Counted from the stretch's first letter, positions 7,793 to 15,331 are shown. The stretch: DNA of 17,410 bases from Alphaproteobacteria bacterium (GCA_003696705.1 RFGD01000304.1:1-17410); one strand, 5' to 3'. Program-made: numbers and translations. Notes: generated from the sequence alone by a model not told the origin.

Positions 7793-8935
7793 TCAGGCCG
7801 CGCCGGGGACAGGCCGTGCCGTCCCGTCGGGAAGAAACTCCGCGACCGGCACGCTTCGCCCCTCGGCGGCGGCGCGCTGGGCAGCAAGACCCATGACCAC
7901 GGCCAGAAGCCCGTCGCGCACCGTCACGTCGGGCGCCGGACGCGTGCCGCGGACGACCTCGAGAAAGCGTTGGTGCTGGTAGAAGGTCGAGCCGTTGTGG
8001 TCGCCAGCCTCGAGGATCGTCGGGTCGACGGGCGTCGGCACCTCGACCGGCCCGCGGGGCTCTCGCGGGCTCAGCACGACCTTCGGTTCGGGCAGGGGGC
8101 CGAGCTCGGACGGCCAGAAGCGTTTCGGACCCGGCACGAAGGCTTCGACCTTGCCCAGGGGGCCAACGGCGGAAATCTCTTCCTGATAGCGCGATCCCTC
8201 GGCGAACATGCATAGTTCGAGCATTGCGCGCGCCCCGTTGTCGAAGTCCACGATGACATAGCCGTTGTCGAGGATGTCCGGGACCTCGCCGTCCAGGCGC
8301 TCGTCGCGGTGATTGACCGATTGCGCCGCCGAGGCCATGACCCTGACGGGCTCGGCGCCCAGGGCAAGGCGCATGAGGTCGAAGAAGTGACAGCACTTCT
8401 CGACGAAGGTGCCGCCTGTGTAGCGGTTGAACCGGTTCCAGTTCCCGACCTTGTGGAGGAAAGGAAAGCGGTGCTCGCGGATCGAGAGCATCACCGGTCC
8501 GCCCGTGGCCGCGCCGAGCCGGTCGACGAGGGCGGCGATCGGCGGCATGTAGCGATATTCCATCGCCACCCAGATCGGTGCCGGGTATTCGCGTTCCAGC
8601 GCGGCAACCGCGCCGATGTCGGCAGGGTCCGTCAGAAGCGGCTTCTCGACAAGGACCGGAAGCGGGCGGTGCCGCTGCATCTCGACGAGTTGGCGAACGT
8701 GGAGGTGGTTCGGGCTTGCGATGACGACGCAATCCAGGCCGGGGTCGTTCAGTAGTTCGGCCACGGACCCGACGAAGGTCGCCTCGGGCGCCAGTTCCGC
8801 CGCCTTCGCGGCCATCCCGGCGTCGGGTTCGAAGATCGTGCGGATGCGGGTGTCCGGCAGAAGGCGGATGTTGCGAATGTGCTCTTGCCCCATCATCCCG
8901 CAGCCGATGATCCCGTAATTCACGGCACTGCCCAT
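7793..8935 (-). CDS. Gfo/Idh/MocA-family NAD(P)-dependent oxidoreductase; candidate NAD-dependent sulfoquinovosidase
   Basis: The protein has 380 residues. The ATG at 8935 is preceded by GGGAGAGGAAA. The N-terminal Rossmann fold shows GCGMMG (11-16), the SPNHLH segment and the conserved VEKP (Lys98). The C-terminal Gfo/Idh/MocA alpha/beta domain follows. The usual GGG-D-G-H-D signature is altered to TGGTFVEKCCHFFDL (173-187), keeping a Lys180-His183 pair. There is no signal peptide, so it is cytoplasmic. It lies 10 bases downstream of the GntR gene and is divergent from the monooxygenase/TRAP operon. The family oxidises or reduces sugars and inositols; some members (GH109, GH188) are NAD-dependent glycosidases. 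Because the neighbourhood looks like a sulfoquinovose pathway without a classical sulfoquinovosidase, a GH188-type role is attractive but inferred. A sugar dehydrogenase is the simple alternative. Confidence 0.85.
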   Translation of the reverse strand: MGSAVNYGIIGCGMMGQEHIRNIRLLPDTRIRTIFEPDAGMAAKAAELAPEATFVGSVAELLNDPGLDCVVIASPNHLHVRQLVEMQRHRPLPVLVEKPLLTDPADIGAVAALEREYPAPIWVAMEYRYMPPIAALVDRLGAATGGPVMLSIREHRFPFLHKVGNWNRFNRYTGGTFVEKCCHFFDLMRLALGAEPVRVMASAAQSVNHRDERLDGEVPDILDNGYVIVDFDNGARAMLELCMFAEGSRYQEEISAVGPLGKVEAFVPGPKRFWPSELGPLPEPKVVLSPREPRGPVEVPTPVDPTILEAGDHNGSTFYQHQRFLEVVRGTRPAPDVTVRDGLLAVVMGLAAQRAAAEGRSVPVAEFLPDGTARPVPGAA

Positions 8936-8945
8936 TTTCCTCTCC

Positions 8946-9656
8946 CTATCGAAATCGTTGGACGTATCTTGCGCGGTCCGGGTCGAACCAGGTTCTCGAG
9001 TATTCGACGGCTTCGGGGCCTGCGGCCCAGGCGTGCCGTTCGATGAAGCCGGTTGTCGTGCCGGGACGCGGTGCGAAGGCCGGCGGAGCCCATTCTGGCA
9101 CGGCGGCCAGGCCGACGCGGTCTTCGGCCCGGGAAATCGAAAGGCCAAGGCGCGTCCTGTAGAAGTAGTAGAGCGAGTCGGATAGCTCTTCCCGGCGCAC
9201 CTCGCCGGCGTCGCCGTCGAGCCAGATTTCCTCGACGGCGACGGGCTCGCGGTCAAGGAAGCGGAGACGGCGGATGCGGGTCGCGGCCGAGGCCGTGCCG
9301 AAGGCGGGCAGGTCGGCGGGCTTTTCCATGCGCGAGACGTCAAGGAAACGTGCGCTCGGAAGCCCGCCGCCCCTGACCAGCTCGAGCCGGAACATCGCAT
9401 AGATGCTGCGGTCGACATGGGCGGCCTGCACATAGTTTCCCGAACCGTGGACACGGTTCAGAAGCCCCTTTTCGGCAAGGTCCGCCAAGGCCTTTCGCAG
9501 GGTGCCGATCGATACGCCAAGCTCGGCGGCGAGTTGTCGCTCTGGCGGCAGGCGCTCGCCGTCGACCAGGCGGCCGGCCGCGATCTCTCGGGCGAGCATC
9601 TCGCTGATCTGCAGATAGACCGGCAGCGCATGCGGCGGGTTCGGGGGCGGGGCCAT
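8946..9656 (-). CDS. GntR-family regulator with UTRA ligand domain (HutC subfamily)
   Basis: The protein has 236 residues, with its ATG at 9656 and AGGAC about 8 bases upstream. An in-frame GTG at 9692 is rejected because it would place the start in the operator region. The winged helix spans about 12-76, with LPVYLQISEMLAREI, ERLPPERQLAAELGVS and GTLRKALADLAEKGLL typical of GntR. The rest (about 90-230) is a UTRA fold, which binds small molecules, often sugars, sugar phosphates or amino-acid derivatives. It is the first gene of a two-gene minus-strand unit and faces the monooxygenase operon, so it most likely represses or controls both units in response to the substrate or an intermediate. 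The position is equivalent to the regulator of smo clusters. Confidence 0.92.
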   Translation of the reverse strand: MAPPPNPPHALPVYLQISEMLAREIAAGRLVDGERLPPERQLAAELGVSIGTLRKALADLAEKGLLNRVHGSGNYVQAAHVDRSIYAMFRLELVRGGGLPSARFLDVSRMEKPADLPAFGTASAATRIRRLRFLDREPVAVEEIWLDGDAGEVRREELSDSLYYFYRTRLGLSISRAEDRVGLAAVPEWAPPAFAPRPGTTTGFIERHAWAAGPEAVEYSRTWFDPDRARYVQRFR

Positions 9657-9682
9657 GGTGTGGCGTCCTGTCGCACAAAAAA

Positions 9683-9709
9683 ATTGATACACTATTGATC
9701 TACATCAAT
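9683..9709. promoter_or_regulatory. FNR-type box and tandem half-site in the divergent promoter
   Basis: The sequence ATTGATCTACATCAAT (9694-9709) is a perfect dyad and contains TTGAT-N4-ATCAA, identical to the FNR/FnrL consensus. A further ATTGAT (9683-9688) lies 11 bases, one helical turn, upstream. It sits between the divergent GntR (ATG 9656) and monooxygenase (ATG 9758) genes. It may bind FnrL, the local GntR protein, or both; the sequence alone cannot separate these. Confidence 0.6.
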
Positions 9710-9757
9710 GCGCCTGCTACGCAAGAGAAAAGTGACGCATCAGGGAAGGAGCGGGGC

Positions 9758-10912
9758 ATGAGCGTTGTGCCTATCACGTCACCGGATCTGGACGCTGTGG
9801 AAGTGTCGTGGTTTGCGGCGCTCTGTTCGGACGACTACCAGTTCCTTGGCGTTCCCGACGGAAATCTCCGGTCGTCGTGGGAGCATTGTGCCGACATCGT
9901 GCGCGAAGCCGAGACGCAAGGCTTTCGCAACATCCTGTGCCCGTCGTCCTATCAGGTGGGGCAGGATACGCTGACCTTCGTCGCGGCGGCGTCGCAGATC
10001 ACGAACAGGATCAATTTCCTGGCCGCCGTCCGCTGCGGAGAGCTTCAGCCGATCATGCTGGCGCGTACCATCGCAACCCTCGACCACATGCTGAAGGGGC
10101 GGCTCACCGTCAACATCATCTCGAGCGATTTTCCGGGCGAGCAGGCCGACAGCGCCTATCGCTACCAGCGCTCGCGGGAAGTGGTCGAGATCCTGAAACA
10201 GGCCTGGACGCAGGACGAGATCAACTACGAGGGCCAGATCTACAACTTCTCGGGGCTCACGACCGACCCGGCCAGGCCCTATCAGACCGGGGGTCCGCTT
10301 CTCTACTTCGGGGGCTATTCGCCGGCGGCGCTCGAGCTTTGCGGCCAGCACTGCGACGTCTATCTCATGTGGCCCGAGAAGAAGGAGGACCTTGCCGACC
10401 GCATGCGCGCCGTGAATGCCGTGGCCGAGCGGCACGGCCGAACGCTTGATTACGGTCTCAGGGTGCATGTCATCGTGCGGGACACCGAACAAGAGGCCCG
10501 GGAATACGCCGACTACATCGTCTCGAAGCTGGACGACGAACAGGGGCGGGCGATTCGCGAACGCGCACTGGATGCGAAGTCCCTCGGCGTCAGCCGCCAG
10601 GCGCGCAACCGGGAGATCGCGGATGACAAGGGCTATGTCGAGCCCAACCTCTGGACCGGCGTGGGCCGGGCGCGGTCGGGCTGTGGCGCGGCGCTGGTCG
10701 GCTCGACCGATCAGGTCCTCTCGAAGCTCGAGGACTACCGCAAGATGGGCATGCGCGCCTTCATCCTGTCGGGCTATCCGCATATCGACGAGGCCCGGCA
10801 CTTCGGAACCCGCGTGATGCCCGAGCTGAAGACGTGCTCGCTGCCGCATGTCTATGGCCGGGTGCCTGCCGAGACGCCTGCAACGCCCCTTGGGGTCGGG
10901 GAGCGAAAGTGA
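9758..10912 (+). CDS. smoC: SsuD-like FMNH2-dependent monooxygenase, probable sulfonate (SmoC-like, sulfoquinovose) monooxygenase
   Basis: The protein has 384 residues. The ATG at 9758 has GGAAGGAG 7 bases upstream. It is a bacterial luciferase-type TIM barrel, cytoplasmic, aligning end to end with the alkanesulfonate monooxygenase SsuD. Residues equivalent to SsuD Arg226, His228, Arg297 and Tyr331 are visible as Arg235 and His237 (GLRVHVIV), Arg306 (GVGRARSGCG) and Tyr340 (LSGYPHIDEA). The SsuD Cys54 region reads PSSYQVGQD (62-70) and lacks that cysteine. Such enzymes use reduced flavin and O2 to cleave the C-S bond of a sulfonate, giving an aldehyde and sulfite. The next two genes, an aldo-keto reductase and a flavin reductase, supply aldehyde removal and FMNH2, as in the smoABC set of sulfoquinovose oxidation. 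The class is sure, the substrate inferred. Confidence 0.82.
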   Translation: MSVVPITSPDLDAVEVSWFAALCSDDYQFLGVPDGNLRSSWEHCADIVREAETQGFRNILCPSSYQVGQDTLTFVAAASQITNRINFLAAVRCGELQPIMLARTIATLDHMLKGRLTVNIISSDFPGEQADSAYRYQRSREVVEILKQAWTQDEINYEGQIYNFSGLTTDPARPYQTGGPLLYFGGYSPAALELCGQHCDVYLMWPEKKEDLADRMRAVNAVAERHGRTLDYGLRVHVIVRDTEQEAREYADYIVSKLDDEQGRAIRERALDAKSLGVSRQARNREIADDKGYVEPNLWTGVGRARSGCGAALVGSTDQVLSKLEDYRKMGMRAFILSGYPHIDEARHFGTRVMPELKTCSLPHVYGRVPAETPATPLGVGERK

Positions 10913-11802
10913 TGGAACGCGTCGAGATCGCACCGGGGCTGTCCTTCAGCCGGCTTGTGTACGGCATGTGGCGTCTTGGCGACGACCCGGATACCTCGGC
11001 CGGCCATGTAGCGGCAAAGGTGCATGCCTGCCTTGACCAGGGGATCACGACCTTCGATCAGGCCGACATCTATGGCGACTACGGCGCCGAGGCGCTTCTC
11101 GGCGCGGCCCTGCGCGCCGATCCGGGGCTGCGCGACCGGATGGAGATCGTGACGAAATGCGGGATCGTCGCCCCCTGCGGACGCTACGCCGGGGCGGCGG
11201 TGAAGCACTACGACACCTCTCGGGCGCACATAGAACAGTCCGTCGAACAGTCGCTTCGCAACATGGCGACCGACCGGATCGACCTTCTTCTCATCCACCG
11301 GCCCGATCCGATGATGGACCACCACGAGACCGGGGCGGCGCTCGACGGGCTCGTGAAGTCGGGCAAGGTGCGGGCGGTCGGGGTGTCGAATTTCCGGCCG
11401 TGGGACTGGTCCCTTCTTCAGTCGGCAATGGAAACCCCGCTGGCGACGAACCAGATCGAGATCAGCCTGGCATGCCTCGCCCCCTTCACGAACGGCGATC
11501 TTGCCTTCCATCAGGAGCGTGGCCACAGGCTCATGGCCTGGTCGCCGCTTGGGGGCGGCCGCATCGTGAAGGACGAGGGTCCGCTGGGCGCGGTCATGGA
11601 CGAGATCGCCAGCGGTTTCGGTGTCGACCGCGCCGCCGTGGCCGTCGCCTTCCTTCTGGCGCACCCGTCGGGTATCCTGCCGGTCCTTGGCACGAACAAC
11701 ATCGAGCGGATCCGCCGCATCTCCGATGCCCTTCGGGTCAGGCTCGACCGAGAGACGTGGTTCCGGCTTTACGAGGCCGGTCTTGGTCAAGAGGTGCCGT
11801 GA
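10912..11802 (+). CDS. smoB: Aldo-keto reductase, SmoB-like (probable 6-oxo-glucose reductase)
   Basis: The protein has 296 residues. Its ATG overlaps the monooxygenase stop (TGATG at 10910-10914), so translation is probably coupled. The AKR tetrad is present: Asp49 and Tyr54 in FDQADIYG, Lys82 in IVTKCG and His129 in LLIHRPDP. The cofactor-side motif VLGTNNIERIRR near the C-terminus suits NADPH binding. It belongs to the YdhF-like AKR group that includes SmoB, the enzyme reducing 6-deoxy-6-oxo-glucose to glucose after desulfonation of sulfoquinovose. The sequence resembles what I remember of SmoB more closely than E. coli YdhF, though I could not align them. Role: reduction of the aldehyde made by the preceding enzyme. 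Confidence 0.85.
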   Translation: MERVEIAPGLSFSRLVYGMWRLGDDPDTSAGHVAAKVHACLDQGITTFDQADIYGDYGAEALLGAALRADPGLRDRMEIVTKCGIVAPCGRYAGAAVKHYDTSRAHIEQSVEQSLRNMATDRIDLLLIHRPDPMMDHHETGAALDGLVKSGKVRAVGVSNFRPWDWSLLQSAMETPLATNQIEISLACLAPFTNGDLAFHQERGHRLMAWSPLGGGRIVKDEGPLGAVMDEIASGFGVDRAAVAVAFLLAHPSGILPVLGTNNIERIRRISDALRVRLDRETWFRLYEAGLGQEVP

Positions 11803-12320
11803 TGTCGATCGAGGGCGCAGGCATGCAGCGGACGTTCGTCCCCGACCCCGGAAACCACCGGCTCTTGCGCGATGCGTTCGGCCGCTTCACGACCGGGGTC
11901 ACGGTGGTCACGACGCAGAGCGAAGACGGGCCGGTCGGTATCACCGCGAACAGTTTCTCGTCGGTGTCGCTTGATCCGCCCCTGGTGATGTGGGCGCCCG
12001 GCCGTTCGTCCCGGCGGTTTCGCTACTTCAGCGAGGCCGAACACTATGCCATCCACGTTCTGGGCGCCGCGCAGCGGGATCTGTGCTACGCCTTTGCCAG
12101 GGACGGGCACCTGATCGAGTCGATTCCGCATGACGTGAACGCGCATGGCGTGCCGCTCATACCGGGGTGTCTGGCGCGGTTCGAGTGCACAAGGGTCGCG
12201 ACCCACGAGGGGGGAGACCACGTCCTGGTTCTGGGCCGCGTCGACCGTTTCGAGATGCGAGAGGGCGAGGCACTTGCCTTCTATGCCGGGAAGATGACCG
12301 AACTGCCGGCAGGCAAATGA
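11802..12320 (+). CDS. smoA: Flavin reductase, partner of the monooxygenase (SmoA-like)
   Basis: The protein has 172 residues. The start overlaps the reductase stop (TGATG at 11800-11804); a second in-frame ATG at 11823 is possible. It is a flavin-reductase-like split-barrel protein (HpaC/NtaB type), shown by FGRFTTGVTVVTT (26-38), GITANSFSSVSLDPPLVMW (46-64) and GRVDRF...LAFYAGK. The family uses NAD(P)H to reduce FMN, which diffuses to a two-component monooxygenase. It follows smoC and smoB directly, which makes it the FMNH2 supplier for SmoC. Confidence 0.9.
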   Translation: MSIEGAGMQRTFVPDPGNHRLLRDAFGRFTTGVTVVTTQSEDGPVGITANSFSSVSLDPPLVMWAPGRSSRRFRYFSEAEHYAIHVLGAAQRDLCYAFARDGHLIESIPHDVNAHGVPLIPGCLARFECTRVATHEGGDHVLVLGRVDRFEMREGEALAFYAGKMTELPAGK

Positions 12321-12363
12321 CAGGATCGCCGGCAAACCGGCGGCAACAGGGAGGGAGGCCCGA

Positions 12364-12954
12364 ATGGGCGTAATACGGGCGGCGGTCCGGCCGTTCCACT
12401 TGGTGAATTCGTGGGCCCATCGGGTCGGGCACGTGATCGGCGTCGTGGCGATCGCGCTCATGGTCGTCGCGATCCTCATTCAGGTGTGGTTTCGCTACGT
12501 GCTGAACAACGCCCTGCCATGGCCGGACGAGGCGGCACGCTTCTGCATGCTGTGGATGACCGGGTTCGTGGCGCCGGCGGCCTTCCGGCGGGGCGGATTC
12601 GTCGCCATCGACATGGTGCGGCTGGCGCTGCCCGGCCGCCTGCCTCAGCTCCTCTCGCTGGTGCTTCTGTGTTTCTCGCTGGCGGTGCTTGTCGTCGCCC
12701 TTCGGATCGGCTGGGCCGAAGTGACGGGCTTCGGCGGGCGGTTCATGACCGCTTCGCTGTGGGTGCCGGTGTCGGTGGACATGTCGGAATGGATGCGGGT
12801 GCCGCGCAGCTGGATGATGGCGTCGCTCCTGGTCGGGATCGGCCTCATGGTCCTTGTGAACATCGAGCTTGTCCTTCGCACGCTGGGCGCGCTTCTGGGC
12901 GACGAGGAAATCGCCCGCGCCCCCGGTGCCGAGGCCATGGGCGGGGTCGAGTGA
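12364..12954 (+). CDS. dctQ: TRAP transporter small membrane subunit (DctQ)
   Basis: The protein has 196 residues; the ATG at 12364 is preceded by GGGAGGG. Four hydrophobic helices lie at about 23-43, 57-75, 95-116 and 150-172. The DctQ signature between helices 1 and 2 is present (QVWFRYVLNNALPWPDEAAR). Residues 177-196 form a polar cytoplasmic tail. It pairs with DctM in the inner membrane as the small permease subunit of a sodium-coupled tripartite transporter. It lies 43 bases after the flavin reductase gene, in the same operon, so import and the monooxygenase pathway are probably expressed together. Confidence 0.94.
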   Translation: MGVIRAAVRPFHLVNSWAHRVGHVIGVVAIALMVVAILIQVWFRYVLNNALPWPDEAARFCMLWMTGFVAPAAFRRGGFVAIDMVRLALPGRLPQLLSLVLLCFSLAVLVVALRIGWAEVTGFGGRFMTASLWVPVSVDMSEWMRVPRSWMMASLLVGIGLMVLVNIELVLRTLGALLGDEEIARAPGAEAMGGVE

Positions 12955-14243
12955 TGCTGGTCTGGTTCCTGCCGCTTTTCCTCGTCCTTCTGCTTGTCGG
13001 CATGCCGGTCTTCTTCGCGCTGATCGCGGCGCCCGGGATGCTTCTCTACCTCAACGGCCAGGAAAGGGACGTCGTCCTTCTCTACCGCAACCTCTACAAC
13101 GGGATGGACAGCTTCCCGCTGATGGCCATCCCGTTCTTCATGCTGGCCGGAGAGATCATGAACCGCGGCGGCATCACCGAACGGCTGGTCGAATTCAGCC
13201 AGGCGCTGATGGGCCATCTGCGCGGCGGCCTTGCCCATGTCAACGTCCTGTCCTCGATGCTTTTTGCCGGGCTCTCGGGCTCGGCCGTGGCCGACACCTC
13301 GGCGCTCGGCTCGATGCTCATCCCGGCGATGGAGCGCCAGGGATACACCCGGCGCTTCGCGGCGGCGATCACGGCGGCAAGCTCGGTCATCGGGCCGATC
13401 ATTCCGCCGTCGGGGATCATGATCATCTACGCCTACGTGATGGGCGAAAGCGTGGCAGCGCTTTTCCTTGCGGGCATCGTGCCGGGCATCCTTGTGGGGC
13501 TGGGCCTCATGCTGGTCGTCAAGTTCATGGCCGACCGCTATGACTTTCCCGTCGCCTCGCGCCGGCAGGGGTGGACGGAACGGGGCCGGGCGAGCCTGCG
13601 GGCCTTCTTTCCCCTCATGACGCCGGTCATCATTCTCGGCGGCATCCTTGGCGGCATCTTCACCCCGACCGAGGCCGCGGCGGTGGCCGTTGCCTATGCG
13701 CTGGTCATCGGCCTTTTTGTCCTGCGCACGCTGCGGCTCGCCGAGCTGCCGGACGTCCTTGGCCGGGCGGCCACGACCTCGGCGGTCGTTCTTCTTCTCG
13801 TGGGCGCCGCGATGTCGTTCAAGACCGTGGTCAGCCTCAGCCATGCGCCCGAGCACCTTGCCGCCTTCGTCCTCGGGCTGTCGGACAATCCGCTGACGCT
13901 TCTCTTCCTCATCAATCTGCTTCTGTTCGTGGTGGGGATGTTCCTTGATGCCGGCCCGGCGATCATCATCCTTGGCCCGATCCTTGGGCCCATCTTCACC
14001 GACCTTGGCGTGCACCCCGTGCACTTCGCCATCATCATGAGCGTCAACCTGACCGTCGGGCTGGCGACCCCGCCCATGGGGCTGGTCCTGTTCGTCGCCG
14101 CCGCCGTGTCGGGCGAACGGGTCGAGACGATCGCGCGCGCCATCGTGCCCTTTCTTCTGGTGGAGATCCTCGTGATCTTCCTCATCACCTATGTCCCGGC
14201 GATCTCGATGACGATCCCGAGACTGACCGGCTTTGCCAACTGA
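12954..14243 (+). CDS. dctM: TRAP transporter large permease subunit (DctM)
   Basis: The protein has 429 residues and starts in a TGATG overlap (12952-12956) with dctQ. About twelve hydrophobic segments cover the whole length. Family hallmarks are visible: SFPLMAIPFFMLAGEIM, LFAGLSGSAVADTSALG, SSVIGPIIPPSGIMIIY, GIFTPTEAAAVAVAYA, and near the end VNLTVGLATPPMGLVLF. This is the sodium-driven transport subunit. No fusion to dctQ and no truncation are seen. Substrate identity is set by the binding protein encoded next. Confidence 0.96.
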   Translation: MLVWFLPLFLVLLLVGMPVFFALIAAPGMLLYLNGQERDVVLLYRNLYNGMDSFPLMAIPFFMLAGEIMNRGGITERLVEFSQALMGHLRGGLAHVNVLSSMLFAGLSGSAVADTSALGSMLIPAMERQGYTRRFAAAITAASSVIGPIIPPSGIMIIYAYVMGESVAALFLAGIVPGILVGLGLMLVVKFMADRYDFPVASRRQGWTERGRASLRAFFPLMTPVIILGGILGGIFTPTEAAAVAVAYALVIGLFVLRTLRLAELPDVLGRAATTSAVVLLLVGAAMSFKTVVSLSHAPEHLAAFVLGLSDNPLTLLFLINLLLFVVGMFLDAGPAIIILGPILGPIFTDLGVHPVHFAIIMSVNLTVGLATPPMGLVLFVAAAVSGERVETIARAIVPFLLVEILVIFLITYVPAISMTIPRLTGFAN

Positions 14244-14266
14244 AGAGCGCAACAGGGAGGACTTCC

Positions 14267-15325
14267 ATGCTCAGACACGCAATCAAGGCAGTTGCCGTCG
14301 CGGCCCTCGTGGCCGGGTCTGCAGTCGCGGCCGCGGCCGCCGACTTCACGATCCGGGCGACCGCAAACTCGAACGAGAACGACGAGGACTATGACGGTCT
14401 TGTCGTCTTCAAGAACTACGTGGAAAGCGCGTCGAACGGCGCCATCGCGGTCGAGATCTTCATGGGCACGCAGCTCTGCTCGAACGGGGCCGAGTGCCTT
14501 CAGGGCGTCGCGGACGGCACGATCGATGTCTACATCTCGACGTCGGGCGGGGCTTCGGGGATCTTTCCCTATGTCCAGGTTCTGGACCTGCCCTATCTCA
14601 TGTCGGACGACCGCATCGCCGAGGCGGTGCTGAGCGGCGATTTCGTGCGCAAGATGCGCGCGATGGCGCTTGAGGATTCCGGCGGCGCCATCCGCCTGAT
14701 GACCATCGGCAACACCGGCGGCTGGCGCAACTTCGCCAACACCAAGCGGCGCGTCCGCACGCCCGAGGACCTGAAGGGCCTGAAGATCCGGACCGTCGTC
14801 GCGGACCTTCCCCAAGAGCTTGTGAAGGCCCTTGGCGCGTCGCCCACGCCCATCCCCTGGCCCGAGCTTTTCACCAGCCTGCAGACGGGTGTCGTCGACG
14901 GCTCGAAGAACGGCATCACGGACATCATGGCGATGAAGTTCCCCGATGCCGGGCTCAAGTATCTGACGCTTGACGGGCACGCCTACATGGGCGCGCTGTG
15001 GTGGATGAACAACGCCAAGTTCGAGGCCATGCCGCCCGAACTCCGCCGCGTTGTCGTCGACGGGTTCTATGCCCTTCAGCAGGCCACGTTCGCGTCGCCC
15101 AAGCGCAAGTCCATCCAGGCCTACGAGGACTTCAAGGCCGCGGGCGGCGACATCTACGTCCCGACCCCCGAGGAGAAGGCCAAGTTCCGCGAGGCGGCCG
15201 CGCCGGTCTACGACTGGTTCAAGGCGAACGTCACCCGCGGCGACGAGATCTTTGCCGCCTTCACCGATGCCGTCGCCAAGGCCGAGGCCGAGGTCGAGGC
15301 TGCGCGCAAGGCTGATCTCGAGTGA
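14267..15325 (+). CDS. dctP: TRAP transporter periplasmic solute-binding protein (DctP)
   Basis: The protein has 352 residues. The ATG at 14267 follows AGGGAGG. The Sec signal peptide is clear, with likely cleavage after Ala25 (AAAA|DFTIRA). The DctP fold is shown by VADGTIDVYI, GLKIRT and LFTSLQTGVVDGSKNG. Arg175 in LKIRT is the conserved arginine that usually clamps a carboxylate, and could bind a sulfonate in this context. Two cysteines six residues apart (Cys71, Cys77) could form a disulfide. Where many family members have a Gln-Glu-Asn or Ala-Glu-Asn after VVDG, this protein has Ser-Lys-Asn, placing an extra positive charge near the cleft. The gene closes the operon. The ligand is unknown; an anionic sugar sulfonate or its glyceryl glycoside fits the neighbours. 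Confidence 0.94.
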   Translation: MLRHAIKAVAVAALVAGSAVAAAAADFTIRATANSNENDEDYDGLVVFKNYVESASNGAIAVEIFMGTQLCSNGAECLQGVADGTIDVYISTSGGASGIFPYVQVLDLPYLMSDDRIAEAVLSGDFVRKMRAMALEDSGGAIRLMTIGNTGGWRNFANTKRRVRTPEDLKGLKIRTVVADLPQELVKALGASPTPIPWPELFTSLQTGVVDGSKNGITDIMAMKFPDAGLKYLTLDGHAYMGALWWMNNAKFEAMPPELRRVVVDGFYALQQATFASPKRKSIQAYEDFKAAGGDIYVPTPEEKAKFREAAAPVYDWFKANVTRGDEIFAAFTDAVAKAEAEVEAARKADLE

Positions 15326-15331
15326 TCATGG

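Noticed and set aside
9695..9757. N-terminal extension of the monooxygenase from a TTG at 9695
   Set aside because: The start would lie inside the dyad operator; ATG 9758 has an excellent ribosome site (GGAAGGAG).
9758..12320. Ordinary ssu alkanesulfonate system
   Set aside because: No SsuABC importer is present, the SsuD Cys54 position is changed, and an aldo-keto reductase and TRAP transporter are built into the operon; kept as an alternative but not favoured.
12645..14252. 535-codon antisense frame across dctQ/dctM
   Set aside because: Extremely charged His/Asp/Arg-rich composition typical of an antisense shadow; the plus strand encodes unmistakable TRAP membrane proteins.
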